From an uncultured bacterium (GTDB lineage: Bacteria > Verrucomicrobiota > Kiritimatiellia > PWTM01): a DNA stretch of 60,741 bases. The stretch covers positions 1-60,741 of the forward strand of contig CALLFZ010000005.1 of NCBI GenBank assembly GCA_938010045.1, read 5' to 3'. The notes under the pieces were generated by a model. The model ran no database searches, was not told the DNA's origin, and saw only the letters and a list, made by a program, of their open reading frames with translations. The position numbers and the translations under genes are program-made. Positions 57,515 through 60,741 of this stretch are shown here, piece by piece (the first letter of the stretch is position 1; every line of letters starts with the position of its first letter).

Positions 57515-60034
57515 TCAGAAGACTCGGTCGGTTTCCGCCCGTAGACCGCCCGGCGCATCGGCCTCGGGAGTGGGCGGGGCCGGCGCTGTGGGGGTGGGTG
57601 TTCGGGGTGCGGCGGACTCCTGCGGGGAGGCGGGCGCGCCGCGTGGGGGCGGTGGCGGCGGAGGCGACGGCGGCGCTTCGGGCACGTACGGAGGCGGCTC
57701 GGGCGGCAGCCATTCGATTAGCGAGCGCCCAAGATGTCGTTCTACGCGCGTCCGGACCTCCCGCCATCGGTCAACCGGATAGCCGTCGTTCGCGAGCTGA
57801 AGAAGCATGTCGCGGGCCAGGTACATCCGGCCAGCCATCGCGGCGACCTCGGCCTTCATCGCGCGCGCGAGCATCAGGGGATGCCGGGTGAGCAGGCGGG
57901 CGACGAGGTTCGAACCGTCTTCGTTGAATTCGGGCTCGGTGCGCTGATAGAGCAGGGGGTTGTCGCCCGCGACCGCGTAGCCGAAGGCGCTCTGCACGAA
58001 CCCCACCTTGTAGTAGAGCGCGGCGATCTCGAGGTTCAGGGCGGGAGCCTGCTCGACATTGCTGCGGCCGAGCTGGCCGATATCGCCAAACGGGTAGGCG
58101 ATCACCGACGCCTCCTCCGGGCGCCGAAGATGCGTGACCAAGGCCTGGCGGCTCTCGCGATATTCACGCACCAGCCGCTGCCGGTATTCCTCGATGGATT
58201 CAAGGCGACCCTGCGCGGCCATCCAAACTCGATTCGCAAGCGGTGAGCCGGTTATGCCCGACGCGTCGACCGCCGCGGGACGGTGCGCCTCGAGCGCATG
58301 ACTGCCAAAATGCCAACGACCATTGCGCTGCGCGAACTCCAAGGTGGGCCAATCTGCGATGAACGGATGGTGTTCGTTCACGAAACCAACCGGCACGTGC
58401 ATGGTCATGGTCACATCGAGTTGAACGGACAGCGGCGTGCCGTATCGGATCGCGTCGCGTCGGGCATCATCCCATGTGATGCACGCGATCCGCGGCATCC
58501 GCCCCTCGGCGGTCGCGCCGCCACCCTCGAGCAATGCGGGCAGCTCATGGGCAGCGACAAACCGGTAACCGGCTTCGCGCAGCGCGGCGATGTGGCGGGT
58601 CAGCATTGCGACAGAGGGCACTTCGCTCCACTCGCTCTCGCCCAGTCCATGGTAGAGCAAGACAGCGACCGCGCCGCGGCGGCCAGCTGCTTCCAGCCGA
58701 TCTAGCGCCGCGATCGCGTCGGTGTAGGATTCGGCGGCGATGTAACGGCGCGCCTCGTAGTAGGCGACGTAGGGATCGCGGGGATTGAACGCCGCGATCC
58801 GTGCGAGCCAGCGGCCGGCCTCCGCGGGCTGCTGGAGCCCCAGGTGGGCTTCGAACAGCACGCGCTGTGCGCGAAGATTCGCCCGATTATGGCGGTCCAG
58901 CACGGCGAGCGCGGCGTCGCGCGCCTCGGTGAACCGTCGCGCTTCGATGAGTGTCTCCGCCAGGAGCAGTTCGACGTCCGGATCCGGTCCGTCGCGCTCG
59001 AGTGATGCGCGCAGGATCGCGAGCGACTCGTCGTGACGGGCAGGGTTGCGTTCGCGCGCGGCCAAGGTCGAAAGGTACTCGACGCAGCGGAACGCGGCGC
59101 GTCGGCGGGCGTTCGCCGTGAGCTCAATGTCCATGAGGCGCCGCGTGACGCGCAGCGCTTCGACTGAGTCGCGGCGCCGCCGCGCCGCAAGCGCAAGGGT
59201 ACGGGCCGCCAGCAAGTGGTCGGGTTGTTGTTCCAGCCATGCGCGCAGTTCGGCGACGGCGGACTCGTCGCCCGTCGCATGGACACGGGCGCAAGCTGCT
59301 CGAATGGCGGTTTCTGGATCGTCGGGACGGTCGCGGCGGACCTCGCTCCAGAGGCGTGCGGCCTCGGCGTAGTCGCGGTGGGCGAAGAGCGCGGCGGCCA
59401 ATTCGCGGCGAAAGTCGGCGCGACCCGGGTGCTCGGCGCACAGCGCCCGGATCTCCTCGAGCGCCTCCTCCACCCGTCCCATCCACCGCGTGATCCGGAC
59501 TCGCTCGAAGCGCGCATCGAGGTCGTGCGGCGCGATCGCGAGCGCGCGCTCGTAGTGGGCAGCGGCTTCGGGTAGACGGCCGAGCGCCGCGGTCAGCTCG
59601 CCCAGCCACTTGTGCGGTTCCGGCCGGTCGCCGAAGACGCTCCGGCAGGTTTTCCAGATGGCCTCCGCCCGATCCGCGTGGCCTGCCTGCCAGTAAAGAA
59701 GACCGAGGATCTCCCACGCGCGCAGGTGTTCGGGGGAGGCGCGAACCTCCTCCTCCAGCCGCGCAATCGCGCCAGCCAGGTCGCCAGTCTCGGCATGGCG
59801 GATCGCCTCGCGAACCGGCGCCGGGTCGCCGGCTCGCGACCTGACGGGTCGGCTTGCCGGCGGTGGCGGCTCCGCCCCCACATCCGAGGCTGGCGCCATT
59901 CGAGCATACTCTTCGCCGGCGGCCGCCGTCGCGAAGACGAACCCCACAATCCAACCCAGTCGCCGCCACCCCCGCTGATGAAGCTGGGGCAGAGGTCGGG
60001 AGCGGCTCCTCCTGGGCTGAGTCCACAGGTTCAT
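57515..60034 (-). CDS. TPR protein with polysaccharide deacetylase domain (PgaB-like)
   Basis: An 839-residue exported protein. After a hydrophobic signal (LGWIVGFVFATAAAGEEYAR) comes about 400 residues of TPR/HEAT-like helices (GRLPEAAAHYERALAIAPHD, HAGHADRAEAIWK-type repeats). A NodB-type polysaccharide deacetylase domain follows with AVLLYHGLGESEWSEV, an acidic pair in IACITWDDARRDAIRYG (the family norm is F-D-D), the His pair in HFGSHALEAHRPA, and ASVIAYPFGDIG. A helical segment and a Pro-rich tail end the protein. The order TPR then deacetylase resembles proteins of poly-N-acetylglucosamine export systems. ATG 60034 is preceded by GTGAGG. Confidence 0.85.
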   Translation of the reverse strand: MNLWTQPRRSRSRPLPQLHQRGWRRLGWIVGFVFATAAAGEEYARMAPASDVGAEPPPPASRPVRSRAGDPAPVREAIRHAETGDLAGAIARLEEEVRASPEHLRAWEILGLLYWQAGHADRAEAIWKTCRSVFGDRPEPHKWLGELTAALGRLPEAAAHYERALAIAPHDLDARFERVRITRWMGRVEEALEEIRALCAEHPGRADFRRELAAALFAHRDYAEAARLWSEVRRDRPDDPETAIRAACARVHATGDESAVAELRAWLEQQPDHLLAARTLALAARRRRDSVEALRVTRRLMDIELTANARRRAAFRCVEYLSTLAARERNPARHDESLAILRASLERDGPDPDVELLLAETLIEARRFTEARDAALAVLDRHNRANLRAQRVLFEAHLGLQQPAEAGRWLARIAAFNPRDPYVAYYEARRYIAAESYTDAIAALDRLEAAGRRGAVAVLLYHGLGESEWSEVPSVAMLTRHIAALREAGYRFVAAHELPALLEGGGATAEGRMPRIACITWDDARRDAIRYGTPLSVQLDVTMTMHVPVGFVNEHHPFIADWPTLEFAQRNGRWHFGSHALEAHRPAAVDASGITGSPLANRVWMAAQGRLESIEEYRQRLVREYRESRQALVTHLRRPEEASVIAYPFGDIGQLGRSNVEQAPALNLEIAALYYKVGFVQSAFGYAVAGDNPLLYQRTEPEFNEDGSNLVARLLTRHPLMLARAMKAEVAAMAGRMYLARDMLLQLANDGYPVDRWREVRTRVERHLGRSLIEWLPPEPPPYVPEAPPSPPPPPPPRGAPASPQESAAPRTPTPTAPAPPTPEADAPGGLRAETDRVF

Positions 60035-60123
60035 CCTCACGGCTAGCCTACGCCGTCGGTTCAACACCGCAAGCCCGATCCTCAAGCAGCAAACCGCTGG
60101 CGGTCGTGGGGATTGAGCGGAAA

Positions 60124-60231
60124 ATACAGACTTCGGCAAAGGGAGGCGAACGTCGGTTACCCCAACGACCACGTGCGATTCGCCGGTGTTTCTCGCCTCT
60201 CCTCATAAAAGCGCGAATGTTTGGACCATCC
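60124..60231. repeat. 108-base dispersed repeat, copy B
   Basis: Partner of 21432-21539, aligned without gaps with 85 of 108 positions identical by my hand count. Confidence 0.85.
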
Positions 60232-60470
60232 GTTCCGGGACGCGGGTAAGGGATGCGGTGTATACGATCCGCATCAACGTCGACTGAGCCCCTCGCGCTT
60301 GGTTGGGATCGCCTCGGCGATTTTCCCGCCCCTGAAACCGCCCCACGCTACTTCCCGACCCTACGGGTCGAGAAGATCCCGAACGCGTTGAGGAACGGCT
60401 AATGGTGGTCTGTGCCCCACTGGGGACGCCCCATTGGGGACAGGCACACGCGTACTGTAGCTCCGGCGCT

Positions 60471-60741
60471 CCGCCGCCGGAGCGATTCGGCGGACCGAAC
60501 GGCAAAAAACGCTGGGCCGCCTCGCTGGGGCCAGACACCTGGGACGCCCCCTGGGGACAGGCACGCACTGCCCCTGGGACGACCACTGGGGACAGGCACG
60601 CACTGTCCTCCGCCGCCGGAGCGATTCGGCGAACCGAACGGCAAAAAACGCTGGGCCGCCTCGCCGGGGGCCAGACACCTGGGACGCCCCTTGGGACCAC
60701 TGGGGACAGGCACGCACTGCCCCTGGGACGACCCCTGGGGA
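60471..60741. repeat. Tandem repeat of about 139 bases, cut by window edge
   Basis: The block beginning CCGCCGCCGGAGCGATTCGG at 60471 recurs at 60610, offset 139. GGCAAAAAACGCTGGGCCGC and CCAGACACCTGGGACGCCCC recur at offsets of 139-140. Each unit carries GGGGACAGGCACGCACTG. The second copy runs into the end of the window. Confidence 0.88.

Larger units (their letters stand above)
60035..60741. repeat. Repeat cluster at right edge
   Basis: No gene is supported. GGGGACAGGCAC is exact at 60436-60447, 60553-60564, 60588-60599 and 60702-60713. A hairpin CTCCGGCG-N6-CGCCGGAG lies at 60461-60482, like that at 35056-35077. The 108-base repeat copy B lies at 60124-60231, and a tandem repeat from 60471 to the edge is listed separately. 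Confidence 0.85.

Noticed and set aside
57031-57891. A 286-codon plus frame after the radical SAM gene
   Set aside because: Its second half is antisense to the Pro-rich tail of the deacetylase gene. The first half has no recognisable domain.
60471-60741. Possible CRISPR array at the right edge
   Set aside because: Units are about 139 bases and similar throughout, with no short repeat and unique spacers. No cas genes are in the window.

Overview
The window is a GC-rich bacterial chromosome segment of 60.7 kb carrying about 38 convincing genes, one tRNA, two decayed genes and a large amount of dispersed repeat DNA. The gene content points to the PVC group, most likely Kiritimatiellota/Verrucomicrobiota. 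It has an LL-diaminopimelate aminotransferase, a sulfatase, a BNR_4-type protein, a PmoA/DUF6807 protein, a MoxR operon with a DUF4175-like giant protein, and a dnaK-groES-groEL block. This placement is an inference from families, not from a marker phylogeny.

Layout. 1-0.6 kb: repeats and a doubtful small ORF. 0.7-1.9 kb: a GT4 glycosyltransferase. 2.0-11.6 kb: a tightly overlapping six-gene plus-strand operon of a secreted carbohydrate-binding-like protein, a 1189-aa DUF4175-like membrane protein, a PA14-like/TPR protein, a small secreted protein, an FHA-MoxR fusion ATPase and a PmoA-like protein. 11.6-12.9 kb: a frameshifted glycosidase-like pseudogene. 12.9-15.2 kb (minus): lpoB, a COG3014-type lipoprotein and a GGQ release-factor-like gene. 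15.6-18.8 kb (minus): ileS. 18.9-21.3 kb: a PHP protein and sppA, convergent. 22-30.3 kb (plus): esterase-like protein, BNR_4 protein, amidohydrolase, GT39, dapL and an Rsm22-like methyltransferase, with repeat-filled gaps between some of them. 31.3-39.2 kb: a GH42-like glycosidase, an outer-membrane protein/lipoprotein pair (minus), sulfatase, Gfo/Idh/MocA oxidoreductase and family-4 uracil-DNA glycosylase. 39.3-42.1 kb (minus): a broken formylglycine-generating-enzyme-like gene, an envelope protein and nadA. 42.4-48.0 kb (minus): comF-accD-folC-murG-murC. 48.2-51.1 kb (plus): eno, tRNA-Pro(CGG), an EIIA protein and an EamA transporter. 51.5-55.5 kb: dnaK-groES-groEL closed by a strong terminator. 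55.6-60.0 kb: a radical SAM protein and, on minus, a TPR-polysaccharide deacetylase. 60.0-60.7 kb: tandem repeats.

The accessory genes form a carbohydrate-processing theme (sulfatase, glycosidase, BNR_4, PmoA-like, oxidoreductase, deacetylase) spread among housekeeping blocks for cell wall, fatty acid, folate, NAD and protein folding.

The most interesting non-gene signals are three. First, a double palindrome TCCAA-N3-TTGGA repeated at an exact 32-bp period occurs three times, each time 3' of a gene. Second, a composite intergenic repeat family is built around GGGGACAGGCAC (13 exact copies in five gaps, none in a gene). Third, a sigma-54-type -24/-12 element lies in front of dnaK. The best candidate for an undescribed protein system is the FHA-MoxR operon, which lacks the VWA and DUF58 partners usual for MoxR ATPases.
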